A stretch of 64,000 nt of DNA from contig NZ_JABSOD010000005.1 in NCBI RefSeq assembly GCF_013283795.1, positions 124,001 to 188,000 on the forward strand, in the 5' to 3' direction. The stretch is from Rheinheimera lutimaris. Lineage in GTDB: Bacteria; Pseudomonadota; Gammaproteobacteria; Enterobacterales; Alteromonadaceae. The position numbers were made by a program, and so were the translations under genes. The notes under the pieces are model-generated. The model saw only the letters and a list, made by a program, of their open reading frames with translations, had not been told where the DNA came from and made no database searches. Below, piece after piece: positions 53,062 to 62,376 of this stretch; within the stretch, counting starts at the first letter, position 1, and every line of letters begins with the position of its first letter.

Positions 53062-54150
53062 TTACCTTCTGTCGCGATCTGACAAGTTCAGATCGGCCTC
53101 TAGTTCAGAAATATCGGCGTCGCTGTCAAGCCGACGCCCGCCTTTAGTGAATACATTCATCTCAGATTTCACTGATTCAGGCCGTTTAATTTTTTCAATA
53201 ATCTTCAGTGCCGCATGCTCGCGCGAGCGGCCCAGTTTGGCTCTGTAGGTGGGTAAATCTTCCACCAACACCGTAATGTGTTCCGGCATTTCAATCGGAA
53301 TAATATCACCGGCCTGCAGTTCCATAATCTGGCGCAGTGACAGATCGAAATCCATCATTTTGGTGGTTAAGTCGACCTTTACATCCATAATTTCGTCGCG
53401 CAGTGCCTTACTCCAGCGTAAGTCGGTATCTTCTTTGTCGCTTTGTACCCCGGCATCGAGCAATTCACGGATCGGCTCCAGCATGGAATAAGGCAGGGCT
53501 ACGTGGAAGTCACCGCCGCCGCCGTCCAGTTCAATATGGAAGGAGCTTATTACCACCACTTCGGTCGGACTGACGATATTCGCCATGGCCGGGTTTACTT
53601 CTGAGTCGAGGTATTCAAAAGACACATCCATTACCGGTGCCCAGGCTTCTTTGTAATCCTCAAAAATCAACTTCAGCAGCATCTGAATAATACGCCGCTC
53701 GGTAGGGGTAAATTCGCGGCCTTCTATTTTGGCATGATAGCGGCCGTCACCGCCGAAAAAGTTATCCACCAGGATAAACACCAACCGTGCTTCCATGGTA
53801 ATAAGGCCGGTGCCTTTTAACGGCCTGAACCGCACCATATTCAAACTGGTAGGCACAAACAGCGTATGCACGTATTCGCCAAACTTAATCATTTGCACGC
53901 CGTTAATCGACACTTCAGCAGTACGGCGCATCATATTAAATAAACTGATACGCATATGCCGGGCAAACCGCTCGTTTACCATCTCCAGCGTTGGCATACG
54001 GCCACGCACAATACGATCCTGCGACGAGAAATCGTACTCCATGGCAGAGCGGCCCCGGCCACCGCCGGAATCGTCTATTTCTTCTTCTTCAACGTCATCA
54101 ACGCCATGTAACAGCGCATCAATTTCGTCTTGTGACAGTAAATCGGTCAC
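53062..54150 (-). CDS. fliM: Flagellar motor switch protein FliM
   Basis: A 362-residue C-ring protein. The N-terminal LLSQDEIDALLHG is the CheY-P binding peptide. The middle CheC-like domain (RFARHMRISLFNMMRRTAEVSINGVQ ... GLITMEARLVFILVDNFFGGDGR) and a C-terminal SpoA domain follow. The start is a GTG at 54150, required to keep the CheY-binding peptide at the N-terminus. Confidence 0.96.
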   Translation of the reverse strand: MTDLLSQDEIDALLHGVDDVEEEEIDDSGGGRGRSAMEYDFSSQDRIVRGRMPTLEMVNERFARHMRISLFNMMRRTAEVSINGVQMIKFGEYVHTLFVPTSLNMVRFRPLKGTGLITMEARLVFILVDNFFGGDGRYHAKIEGREFTPTERRIIQMLLKLIFEDYKEAWAPVMDVSFEYLDSEVNPAMANIVSPTEVVVISSFHIELDGGGGDFHVALPYSMLEPIRELLDAGVQSDKEDTDLRWSKALRDEIMDVKVDLTTKMMDFDLSLRQIMELQAGDIIPIEMPEHITVLVEDLPTYRAKLGRSREHAALKIIEKIKRPESVKSEMNVFTKGGRRLDSDADISELEADLNLSDRDRR

Positions 54151-54162
54151 GGCTGCTCACTC

Positions 54163-54681
54163 TTATTGCATTACAAAACCGGTGAAAAGTACTTCATCTA
54201 CCACCACCGAGCCCACCACTTCAATCATGGCTTGTTGTAAATCACTTAATGCTTTGTTCTTTAATGCATCACGCCCCGCTACAGTAACCAACTCATCGGC
54301 ATTAGCCGAACTGAAGGTTTGCAACAAGCTGCCTTCTATCAGCGGAATATGCCGCATAGCAATGGTTTCGTTGTTGTTACCGCGCACCAGTAACTGCACT
54401 TTAATTTGCACCATACGGTCACGCGAAGCGCCCGGCACATTAAACACAAAAGGCCGCGGCATCGGCACATACAGCGCACTGCCTTTGCTTTGCTCTGCCC
54501 CGGCGACGGCGGTAGTTTGGCCGCTATCGTCACTGCCACCGGCAGGCGCTGAGCCGCCACCGGAAAACAATATAAAGCCCACTATCGCCAACGCGACTAC
54601 AACAGCGGCACCACCGGCTATCAGGATTAACTTTTTCTTTTTACCGCCATCGGCAATCACTAAATCTTTTTCTGCGGCCAT
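54163..54681 (-). CDS. fliL: Flagellar basal-body protein FliL
   Basis: A 172-residue single-pass protein (helix LILIAGGAAVVVALAIVGFILF near 18-39) with a Gly/Ser linker. The periplasmic FliL domain reads YVPMPRPFVFNVPGASRDRMVQIKVQLLVRG and ends DEVLFTGFVMQ. It surrounds and stabilises stators. It starts the fliL-flhB run after a 93-base gap from fliK, in which only a weak CCGGCA/TGCCGG hairpin is visible. Confidence 0.95.
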   Translation of the reverse strand: MAAEKDLVIADGGKKKKLILIAGGAAVVVALAIVGFILFSGGGSAPAGGSDDSGQTTAVAGAEQSKGSALYVPMPRPFVFNVPGASRDRMVQIKVQLLVRGNNNETIAMRHIPLIEGSLLQTFSSANADELVTVAGRDALKNKALSDLQQAMIEVVGSVVVDEVLFTGFVMQ

Positions 54682-54774
54682 CTCATGCTACCTGTAAGGT
54701 TATTTGGCATTATTATGCTCATCTGTCGCCGGCAATGTAAATCACTGCCGGACAATTTGCGCCTTTAGCGTGCT

Positions 54775-56475
54775 TTACGCGTAATAATCCACCAGACGCT
54801 CATTGACTACCGCTGTTACGCTAACGCTACCCGATTGCAGCTCAGTATCTTCAGCAACCGTTTGCTGCATGCCGGAGTCGCGGCCATTGCCCTGTGCTAA
54901 CTGACGTTCCTGCTGCTGTTGCGTTTGCTGCTGCACATTGCCCTCGCCAAGCACTATGCCCTGTTGCTGCAACATCTCACGTAAACGCGGCAACTGCTGC
55001 TCTAACAATTCTTTAGCCTGCGGCTGCTGCACAATAAACTGCACCGACGCCTGGTCTTGTTGCATATCTATTTTTATTTGCATTTGGCCAAGCCCGGCCG
55101 GATCCAGCCGGATTTCCGCTACCTGAATATTTTGCCGCACCATCAGGTTTACCCGCTCGCGCAATTGACCGGCGGCATCTTGCTGCAACAAGTTCAGGCT
55201 TTGTTGCAACTGCTCTGCCGGTGCTTTAGCAGCGGTTTTTTGTAAGCCGGATTGTTGTCGCTGCTCTGCGGCCTGTAAATTATGGCTAAATGCCGCTTCG
55301 CTGCGCGCTGTACCGGCTTGCTCTGCGGTAGTTTTCACCGCAACGCTGCTGTCTTGTGCCTGCGTCTGACTGTCAGCTGCCAGCTGTGCCATCAGATTTT
55401 GCGGCGAATTTTGTTGCCCGGAATTCTGCTTGGCGCTGCCATCACTGCTATCTGAACCGGTCTTAGTGCCATTTTCGGCCATCGCAGTCAGTTTAACACT
55501 CTGGCTGCTCTTATCTGCGACAGCACTGCCAACAAGCTCCGGTTTTGTTTTATCACCTGCTGCTGCATCGGGTTGTAGTGCGGCGCTGTTTTGTTGCAGA
55601 TTGGCTTGCTGCTCCGCTTCAGTAGCCGCGCTGAGCAAAGTATTGCGCTCTGCCGGCGTGTTGCCAGGGGCGCTACCCGCGGCACTTGCCACCTCATTTA
55701 GGTTGACCGGCTGCGCCGCCTTTGTCACAGCCTCAGCGGCTTCGATATCGCCGCTGGCTGCATCTGTCATACTAAGTGCAGTTTCTGTCTGCTCTGCCTT
55801 AAGCTGTTTTGCATCAACAGGTGCTGTCTGCGACTTCGCCTCCAGCGGTTGCTCAGCTAAAGCTGTTGCAGCTGCAGCTGCAGGCTTAGCTTCACCTTGT
55901 GTGGCACTTAACACGGCTTGCTGTTGTGTGGTTAACAGGGTATCAGCGCCCTCTGTTTCCGCGTTAGCACCTTGCTCAGTGCCATCTGTCTGTGTTTGCA
56001 GCATAATAGCCAGCTCCGCCGCAACGGCTTTAGCTTCAGCATCCGTCAGTGGTGTTTTGTCTTTCAGCGCTATTTGTCCCAATAAGCTGGCGGCCAGCAA
56101 AGCGGCGTCGGCATCTGCCATATCAGTTTGCAGCTCTTGCTCTGCGCTCAGCAGCATGTTGGCATCGGTAAGTTCTGTGGTTTCAGTACTGCCGGCTTTT
56201 GCTGCCGCCAACGCCTGGCTTACGCCGGACAATAAACTGATACCGGCAGGAAGTTGCCGCAATTTCCCGCCTTGCACCTTATCGGTTGCCGCTGATGCCA
56301 TGCCATTGAGCAATTCACCAAAGCTGCTGCCGCTGGCGGACTCTGCCTGCTCAGCATCTGTGCCGCCGGCGCCGTCAAAGCGCAGCGCCTGATCTGCACC
56401 GCTCATCAGCGTGGATAATTGTAAGCCCTGTGCCATACCACTCTCCCGATTGCCGGCAGCTGCTGCCGGACTCAT
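54775..56475 (-). CDS. fliK: Flagellar hook-length control protein FliK
   Basis: A 566-residue secreted molecular ruler. The N-terminal and middle parts (to about 430) are low-complexity, rich in Ala, Gln, Glu, Thr and Ser. The C-terminal Flg_hook domain (LRERVNLMVRQNIQVAEIRLDPAGLGQMQIKIDMQQDQASVQFIVQQPQAKELLEQQLPRLREMLQQQGI) contacts FlhB to switch export specificity. A Gln-rich tail follows. ATG 56475. It sits between fliJ and fliL, the canonical place; a paralogue lies at 32967-34769. Confidence 0.93.
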   Translation of the reverse strand: MSPAAAAGNRESGMAQGLQLSTLMSGADQALRFDGAGGTDAEQAESASGSSFGELLNGMASAATDKVQGGKLRQLPAGISLLSGVSQALAAAKAGSTETTELTDANMLLSAEQELQTDMADADAALLAASLLGQIALKDKTPLTDAEAKAVAAELAIMLQTQTDGTEQGANAETEGADTLLTTQQQAVLSATQGEAKPAAAAATALAEQPLEAKSQTAPVDAKQLKAEQTETALSMTDAASGDIEAAEAVTKAAQPVNLNEVASAAGSAPGNTPAERNTLLSAATEAEQQANLQQNSAALQPDAAAGDKTKPELVGSAVADKSSQSVKLTAMAENGTKTGSDSSDGSAKQNSGQQNSPQNLMAQLAADSQTQAQDSSVAVKTTAEQAGTARSEAAFSHNLQAAEQRQQSGLQKTAAKAPAEQLQQSLNLLQQDAAGQLRERVNLMVRQNIQVAEIRLDPAGLGQMQIKIDMQQDQASVQFIVQQPQAKELLEQQLPRLREMLQQQGIVLGEGNVQQQTQQQQERQLAQGNGRDSGMQQTVAEDTELQSGSVSVTAVVNERLVDYYA

Positions 56476-56543
56476 GTTGTATTACTTTCACTACAAGGTG
56501 ATAACCAATATCCATTCAAATTTCAGGCCAAAATGTAAAACCG

Positions 56544-56999
56544 CTACAGCAAAGGCTCGGCGGCCAGACGGCGCATAAACTGCTGGCTGGCATATTCATC
56601 GGCATTACGCTGCTCTTGTTGCAGCTGCTTTTGTAACTCTGCGGCGTCATTACGCTGCACTAACAATTCCAGTGCTTTGCGCTTTTTCTGCATGGCTAAC
56701 CAACTTTGTTTACGCTGCTCTGCGGCGGCCTGAGCTTGTTGTACAGCACGACCTTGTTGCTGTATCGCCTGGTCCAACTTACCGATAAAACTGACAAACT
56801 GGTTATATTGCCGGCTTTGCAACCCGGCACTACCCTGCTGTTGGCTTTGTTGAATATACTCGGTGCGGTAGTTCGCCAGCCCCTGATACTTCTGCTGTGC
56901 CTGCTGATAAAACTGCTGCGCTTTAACAAAGTGCGCCTGCAGTTTTTCTTCTCTGTCCTGCTGAATTTTGATCAGCATATTAAAACGATGGTTTATCAC
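56544..56999 (-). CDS. fliJ: Flagellar export protein FliJ
   Basis: A 151-residue, almost entirely coiled-coil protein (Gln/Lys/Arg-rich), matching FliJ in size and position after fliI. It links the FliI hexamer to FlhA. The start is a GTG at 56999 that overlaps the fliI stop (GTGA) with GGGAG upstream; ATG 56978 is an alternative. Confidence 0.9.
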   Translation of the reverse strand: MINHRFNMLIKIQQDREEKLQAHFVKAQQFYQQAQQKYQGLANYRTEYIQQSQQQGSAGLQSRQYNQFVSFIGKLDQAIQQQGRAVQQAQAAAEQRKQSWLAMQKKRKALELLVQRNDAAELQKQLQQEQRNADEYASQQFMRRLAAEPLL

Positions 57000-58342
57000 A
57001 AGCCGTTACTCCCGCTTACCGGCACCAGCCGCGCCAAACTTTGCAAGCTGTCGTCATAGCCCACCACTTCGTGCATACCTTGCTGCAAAAAGCGGTTTAT
57101 ATTCGGCATCATGCCGATGGCTTTATCCAATTGCGGATCACTGCCACGCACATAGGCGCCGATAGCGATAAGATCTTTACTTTGCTGAAAACCGGAGTAC
57201 AGCTGCTTTAAGGTACGCGCCATTTGTTGATGCTCGGGGCTGGTCACCGCCGGCATAACACGGCTGATGGATTTTTCCACGTCTACCGCCGGAAAGTGGC
57301 CGGCATCGGCCAACGCGCGTGACAATACGATATGGCCATCCAGAATTGCCCTCGAGGCATCGGCTATCGGATCCTGCAGATCGTCACCTTCCGATAGTAC
57401 GGTATAAAATGCCGTTATCGAGCCCTGGCTGCCGCTACCATTACCGGCCCGCTCTACCAGTGCCGGTAATTTGGCAAATACCGATGGCGGATAACCCTTG
57501 GTGGCCGGTGGCTCACCTACTGCAAGGGCTATTTCGCGCTGCGCCTGAGCGTAACGGGTGATGGAATCTATCAGCAGCAGTACATCCAGGCCCTGGTCAC
57601 GAAAATACTCCGCCACCTGCACCGCCGTTTCGCAGCCTTTTAACCGCATAAGCGGTGATACATCGGCCGGAGCGGCAATAACCACTGACCGGGCTTTACC
57701 TTCGTCCCCTAAAATTTCATCAATAAATTCTTTTACTTCGCGACCACGCTCGCCTACCAGACCAACCACGATGACATCAGCGCTGGTGCCCCGTGTCATC
57801 ATGCCCAACAGCACGCTTTTGCCCACGCCGGAGCCGGCAAACAAGCCCATACGCTGGCCTTTGCCGACAGTGATCATGCTGTTAATAGAGCGCACGCCGA
57901 CATCCAGCGGCTGTTTTATCGGCCGGCGCTGCAACGGGTTAATCGGTTTACCTTTGCCGCCACCATAGTGCTGCGCTGCAATAGGGCCTTTACCGTCAAG
58001 CGGTGTGCCGACACCGTCAATAACACGGCCAAGTAAATTCATACTCAGCGGTACACCTTTAAAATTCAGCAACGGCGTAACTTTTGCACCCGGCACCACG
58101 CCGGCAACATCATCTTTGGGCATCAGATAAATACGATCGTTAGCAAAGCCGACAACCTCGGCCATAATGGCGCCGCGCGCCGTTTCTACGCTACAAGCCT
58201 GGCCAATAGCCGCGCTGCAGCCGGTAGCTTCCAGCGTAAGGCCAACAACACGGACCAAATGCCCGGCTACGGCCGGTTTTGAGCCGTGCACATAAGCGTG
58301 CTGTTGTTGCAAAAAATGGCTTAGGGTGTCGCTGTCGGCCAT
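56996..58342 (-). CDS. fliI: Flagellum-specific ATPase FliI
   Basis: A 448-residue F1-beta-like ATPase that energises export. It has Walker A ([18 protein letters not shown]), [13 protein letters not shown], Walker B ([48 protein letters not shown]) and the C-terminal [18 protein letters not shown]. Standard length. Confidence 0.96.
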   Translation of the reverse strand: MADSDTLSHFLQQQHAYVHGSKPAVAGHLVRVVGLTLEATGCSAAIGQACSVETARGAIMAEVVGFANDRIYLMPKDDVAGVVPGAKVTPLLNFKGVPLSMNLLGRVIDGVGTPLDGKGPIAAQHYGGGKGKPINPLQRRPIKQPLDVGVRSINSMITVGKGQRMGLFAGSGVGKSVLLGMMTRGTSADVIVVGLVGERGREVKEFIDEILGDEGKARSVVIAAPADVSPLMRLKGCETAVQVAEYFRDQGLDVLLLIDSITRYAQAQREIALAVGEPPATKGYPPSVFAKLPALVERAGNGSGSQGSITAFYTVLSEGDDLQDPIADASRAILDGHIVLSRALADAGHFPAVDVEKSISRVMPAVTSPEHQQMARTLKQLYSGFQQSKDLIAIGAYVRGSDPQLDKAIGMMPNINRFLQQGMHEVVGYDDSLQSLARLVPVSGSNGL

Positions 58343-58345
58343 ATG

Positions 58346-59170
58346 TTATTCCTCAACATCCGGCTGCTGTGCATGTTGCTGCAGCTGTAAGAAATGCTCG
58401 AGGCTGCTTTGCAGCCGTTGTGTTAACGAACGGTCGACGCTGGAGCGGCTGCTATGTACCAGGCACCCGCCCTGCTCTACTGCCGGCTCCGGTCGCAATT
58501 GCCAACCGCGCTGTGTCAGCTCATCTTTGCCGTAATGCTGCTCTATAACAGCGATATCGGCCGGGTTAAGCTTAATCAACATCTGGCTAGCATCTAAAGG
58601 TAATGCTGCAGTGGCCTCCGCCAGCGCCTGCAGTATCACCTGTGGATTAGTTTTTACTTCAACGCCGATAACCGCCTGGGCCATGGCCAGGCTAAGCTGC
58701 AGCAATTGCTGTTGTACCTGTTCATCCACATTCGCCAGCGGTTGCTGCAGTTGGTCCAGTAAGGCCGTTAACTGTTGCAGCTTTTCCTGCAGTTCGGTTT
58801 CACCTTGCGCCAGCCCCTGCTTTTTACCTTCAGCTACGCCCTGAGCCAAACCATCTTGCTGGCCTTGTTCGCGCCCTTCGCCGTAGCCTTTACTGAAACC
58901 GTCATCTTTACCGACAGCAAAACCTTCATCATAAGCAGCCTGGCGCAGTTGCTCCATATCTTCAGCAGTCAAAGGTTTGACAACCAGCTCTTCGTCTTCT
59001 TCTTGACGCGCCGCTTTTGCTACCGGCCGGGTTTTATTCAACGCATTGGTGCGTTGCGGATCTACCCGCTTGTCAGACGTCAGCTCAGGCGTTTGCCATT
59101 GCTTCAGCTGCTCATCGGTGGCTTCATCCGGCGAAAACGGCCGCTTATATTTAAAGGCGTCATCAATCAT
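58346..59170 (-). CDS. fliH: Flagellar assembly protein FliH
   Basis: A 274-residue regulator of FliI. A charged N-terminal part is followed by a Gly-rich heptad region (AYDEGFAVGKDDGFSKGYGEGREQGQQDGLAQGVAEGKKQGLAQGE, a run of GxxxG repeats typical of FliH) and a C-terminal V-ATPase E-like domain (LQLSLAMAQAVIGVEVKTNPQVILQALAEATAALP). ATG 59170. Confidence 0.94.
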   Translation of the reverse strand: MIDDAFKYKRPFSPDEATDEQLKQWQTPELTSDKRVDPQRTNALNKTRPVAKAARQEEDEELVVKPLTAEDMEQLRQAAYDEGFAVGKDDGFSKGYGEGREQGQQDGLAQGVAEGKKQGLAQGETELQEKLQQLTALLDQLQQPLANVDEQVQQQLLQLSLAMAQAVIGVEVKTNPQVILQALAEATAALPLDASQMLIKLNPADIAVIEQHYGKDELTQRGWQLRPEPAVEQGGCLVHSSRSSVDRSLTQRLQSSLEHFLQLQQHAQQPDVEE

Positions 59171-59187
59171 GGTTCGGCTCAGTTAAC

Positions 59188-60222
59188 TTAGAGGAAGTCA
59201 TCGCCACCGCCGCTGCCAAGCATAATTTCACCGGCATCAGACAAGCGCCGCGCAGTTGACAGAATCTCTTTTTGCGCTGCCTCAACATCACTGACCCGCA
59301 CCGGCCCCATGGCTTCGAGGTCATCCGTTAACAATTCAGCTGCCCGTTTCGACATGTTTTTCAGGATTTTCTCTTTCAAGTTTTCGTCGGTACCTTTCAG
59401 TGCTTTCATCAGCACATCCTGCTGAATTTCACGCAGTAAGGTTTGAATACCGCGGTCATCCACATCCACCAGGTTTTCAAATACAAACATCAGGTCCTGA
59501 ATTTGCTGCGCCATTTCTTCGTCATGCTCACGGATAGAATCCATCAGCTGGCCTTCAATATTGGTATCCATATAGTTGAGGATATCGGCTGCCGCTTTTA
59601 AGCCGCCCATTTTCGCCGTTTGCGTACCGGCCTGACCGGCAAACTGTTTCTCCATAATTTCGTTTAACTCCTGCAGCGCTGCCGGTTGTACTTCTTCCAG
59701 GTTGGCAATACGCATGGTTAAATCCAGCCGCACCTTTTCCGGGAACTGCGATAAAATTTCCGCCGACTGCTCCGGCTCCAGATAAGACAACACGATCGTC
59801 TGTATCTGCGGGTGCTCGTTACGGATAATATTGGCAACCTGTTTGGAGTCCATCCACTTCAGTGAATCCAGACCTTTAGCACCGCCACCCAGTACAATTT
59901 GGTCAATCAGATTAGCGGCTTTTTCTTCACCCAGCGCTGCAGTTAAGGCACGCTTGATAAACTCTTCGCTTTGGAAGCCTATAGTGCTGAAATTCTGAAT
60001 TTGCTCAATGAACAAACGGTGCACAGCAGAGATTTTCGCCTGGTTCAGATCGGTCATCTGCGCCATCGCCAAACCCACTTTCTGCACTTGTTTTGGCTCC
60101 AGGTGTTTTAAAATCTGCGCAGCATCTTCTTCTGACAAGCTCAGCAGTAAGATGGCGGCTTTTTCAACACCGTCCAGTTTACCTACATCAAAGGCAGGTT
60201 TTGTTGCTTCTATGCTACTCAT
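59188..60222 (-). CDS. fliG: Flagellar motor switch protein FliG
   Basis: A 344-residue rotor protein of three armadillo-like domains. Visible motifs are KAAILLLSLSEEDAAQILKHLEPKQVQKVG, NEHPQIQTIVLSYLEPEQSAEILSQFPEKVRLDL and, in the C-terminal torque domain, MFVFENLVDVDDRGIQTLLREI with the charged LMKALKGTDENLKEKILKNMSKRA helix facing the stator. The start overlaps the fliF end by eight bases. Confidence 0.96.
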   Translation of the reverse strand: MSSIEATKPAFDVGKLDGVEKAAILLLSLSEEDAAQILKHLEPKQVQKVGLAMAQMTDLNQAKISAVHRLFIEQIQNFSTIGFQSEEFIKRALTAALGEEKAANLIDQIVLGGGAKGLDSLKWMDSKQVANIIRNEHPQIQTIVLSYLEPEQSAEILSQFPEKVRLDLTMRIANLEEVQPAALQELNEIMEKQFAGQAGTQTAKMGGLKAAADILNYMDTNIEGQLMDSIREHDEEMAQQIQDLMFVFENLVDVDDRGIQTLLREIQQDVLMKALKGTDENLKEKILKNMSKRAAELLTDDLEAMGPVRVSDVEAAQKEILSTARRLSDAGEIMLGSGGGDDFL

Positions 60223-61906
60223 CTTCAGCCAACCAGTTTTTCACTACCAGAGAGGATAATTCCGGCTCATTTGCTACCAGAGCCCGAACTGCGCGTAATA
60301 AGTCATCATCGCCATGCAAGTCCGGCAACATCAGGGTACCATCGGCGGCAAAGCCCACTGCGTTCTCATCAAAAGATGAGCTTAGCATGTCGATAGTATC
60401 ATCCCCTAAATCCAGCCCGCTGCTCAGCGCATTTTCGTCATAAGCATCTTTGGTATCTTCAGGGTAAATCAGTTTTTTCAGCATCGGCCGCACTATAGCC
60501 AATATCAGCACGATAATAATCAGGCCACCGATGGCCAAGCGCACAACGCGCAGGAACCAGTCCTCTTCATAAAATGCCGGTACAGCTTCTTCTATTACCG
60601 CATCTTTCATAAAGGGCACGGAGATCACTTCTATCATGTCACCGCGCTGGGCATCGAAACCGACACCGCCTTGCAACAGACGACGGATATTGGCCAGCTC
60701 GGCCTGAGCAAGCGGCTGCGGTTCGCCGTTTTCGCCGGCCACATAGTCAATTGCCACTGACACACTTAAGCGGCGGATCACTCCACTTTGCTGTGAAATA
60801 TGACTGATAGTCGTGTCCAGCTCGTAATTGCGGGTGGCTTCTTTGTGGTTGCGACCAGGGATCACCGGTTGCGCATTGCCGCCGGTAGCCTGCTCCGGAA
60901 TATTAGAGTTTAACGGCGGCTGGTTAGACAAGGCGCCCGGAATGCCGCCACTTAACCCACCAACACTGTTTTCTTCAATGGTCATTTCACTGCGTACGGC
61001 CGGCAAATCCGGGTTAAAACGTTTTTGCGTTTGCTCGGTAGCAGTAAAATCCATGTGTAAGTCAACCTGAGCGGTATAGTTACCATAGCCCAGTACCGGC
61101 ATTAAAATGGAGTCGACTTTTTGGCGGTATTCTTCTTCACGGGTGCGCTGCAGCTCATACTCTTTACGGGTACGGGCTGAACCGGCATCCTGCGAGCCGC
61201 TGTTTAACAGGCGGCCGTTCTGATCAGTTACCGTTACTCTGGACGGCGATAAGCCCTGCACAGCAGAAGCTACGATATCGACGATGGCATCCACTTCACT
61301 GTCGCGTACCATAGTGCCGCCGCGGGCGGTAACCAGTACCGTAGCCGACGGCAGCTTTTCTACCCTGGCAAAGACATTTTCTTTCGGAATAGCCAGTAAC
61401 ACCCGCGCCCGCGCGATGCTTTGTAATTCTTCAATGGTGCGGGCCAGTTGTTGTTCACGGCTGTGTTTTAACCGCTCCATTTCCAACCGTTGGCTAACAC
61501 CGAAACCACTGTCCTGCAGCAAAAATTCGGTACCACTTGACGGCTCTTTCGCCAGGCCGGCACGGGACAACGATAATTTAATATTCTGGAACTGATCTTC
61601 GGCAACCATGACCACATTGCCTTCGAGCTTGTAATCAATTTTCTGCGCGTCTAAATGATCCAGTGTCTGGATCAGTTCTTCTGTCGGAAAGGTACCCAAC
61701 GGGCGCATTTCAGGCTGGCGCGCCCACATAATAATTAAGATAGCGATAGCCAGACAGATAGTTAACGCCACAATCAGCGTTATTTGCCGCACGAGGTCCG
61801 TGCCGCCGCCCAGTGAGCCGACAAAACCCGGTTTTTGTTCCTGTTGCTCGCCGCCGCTGTACTCGTTACCAGACAGTGCCAGCTCGGTGGATTGATTCTC
61901 AGCCAC
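60215..61906 (-). CDS. fliF: Flagellar MS-ring protein FliF
   Basis: A 563-residue ring protein with two membrane helices (about 36-56 and 460-480) enclosing ring-building motifs in the periplasm (YKLEGNVVMVAEDQFQNIKLSLSRAGLAKEPSSGTEFL, ELQSIARARVLLAIPKENVFARVEKLPSATVLVTARGG). The C-terminal cytoplasmic tail that binds FliG ends ALVANEPELSSLVVKNWLAEDE. Its start is a GTG at 61906, 14 bases after fliE. Confidence 0.96.
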   Translation of the reverse strand: MAENQSTELALSGNEYSGGEQQEQKPGFVGSLGGGTDLVRQITLIVALTICLAIAILIIMWARQPEMRPLGTFPTEELIQTLDHLDAQKIDYKLEGNVVMVAEDQFQNIKLSLSRAGLAKEPSSGTEFLLQDSGFGVSQRLEMERLKHSREQQLARTIEELQSIARARVLLAIPKENVFARVEKLPSATVLVTARGGTMVRDSEVDAIVDIVASAVQGLSPSRVTVTDQNGRLLNSGSQDAGSARTRKEYELQRTREEEYRQKVDSILMPVLGYGNYTAQVDLHMDFTATEQTQKRFNPDLPAVRSEMTIEENSVGGLSGGIPGALSNQPPLNSNIPEQATGGNAQPVIPGRNHKEATRNYELDTTISHISQQSGVIRRLSVSVAIDYVAGENGEPQPLAQAELANIRRLLQGGVGFDAQRGDMIEVISVPFMKDAVIEEAVPAFYEEDWFLRVVRLAIGGLIIIVLILAIVRPMLKKLIYPEDTKDAYDENALSSGLDLGDDTIDMLSSSFDENAVGFAADGTLMLPDLHGDDDLLRAVRALVANEPELSSLVVKNWLAEDE

Positions 61907-61920
61907 TGCTTATCCCTCCG

Positions 61921-62256
61921 TTATACCGGCATCGACATAATGTCTTTGTAGGCTTCAACTAATTTATTGCGTACCTGCACCGTTGCTTCAAAAGCTAATG
62001 AGGATTTCTGACTGGCGATCATCACCTGCGCCAGCGATACGCTTTTGTCGCCCATTTCAAAGGCAGTGCGCATTTGGCCGGTTTCCTGAGCCAGGTTATT
62101 TACCTTGCTCAGTGCACTGGTCAGCATACTGCTGAAATCACTTTGGCTGGGATTTACTTCTGCCGCATTTTGCAGTTTCAGCTCATTGCCGACAGCCCGG
62201 GTTTGATTAACCATCGACTGCATTTCGGCGTAAAGGGCCTGACCTTTGATATTCAT
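61921..62256 (-). CDS. fliE: Flagellar hook-basal body protein FliE
   Basis: A 111-residue protein joining the MS ring to the rod. The C-terminal half is typical: FEMGDKSVSLAQVMIASQKSSLAFEATVQVRNKLVEAYKDIMSMPV. ATG 62256 has AGGTG upstream; a TTG at 62271 would add five residues. First gene of the fliEFGHIJ operon, under a clear sigma54 promoter. Confidence 0.95.
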   Translation of the reverse strand: MNIKGQALYAEMQSMVNQTRAVGNELKLQNAAEVNPSQSDFSSMLTSALSKVNNLAQETGQMRTAFEMGDKSVSLAQVMIASQKSSLAFEATVQVRNKLVEAYKDIMSMPV

Positions 62257-62303
62257 AGCGACACCTGTCAAAAAATTGCTGCTGTTACCGTTACACCAGC
62301 TAA

Positions 62304-62319
62304 AGCAGGAGTTGTGCCA
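62304..62319 (-). promoter_or_regulatory. Sigma54 promoter of the fliE operon
   Basis: On the minus strand TGGCAC-AACTC-CTGCT matches the sigma54 consensus TGGCAC-N5-TTGCW, with the invariant GG and GC 12 bases apart. It lies about 48 bases upstream of the fliE ATG and just after the flrC terminator. Confidence 0.85.
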
Positions 62320-62345
62320 TATTTTAATTTACTGAATTATATAAG

Positions 62346-62371
62346 AAAAAACCCTCTTTCTGAGGGCTTTT
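62346..62371 (-). terminator. Intrinsic terminator after flrC
   Basis: On the minus strand GCCCTC, AGAAA, GAGGG is followed by TTTTTTCTT, about ten bases after the flrC stop. It isolates flrBC from the fliE operon. Confidence 0.85.
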
Positions 62372-62376
62372 ACGGC

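Noticed and set aside
53795-54697. 300-codon plus-strand open frame opposite fliM and fliL
   Set aside because: It spans two real, well-conserved genes on the other strand, and its translation shows no family features.
55430-56392. Long plus-strand open frame (320 codons) opposite fliK
   Set aside because: It is antisense to the low-complexity part of fliK, its Ala/Ser/Cys-rich translation is the mirror of Ala/Gln/Thr codons, and it has no recognisable domain.
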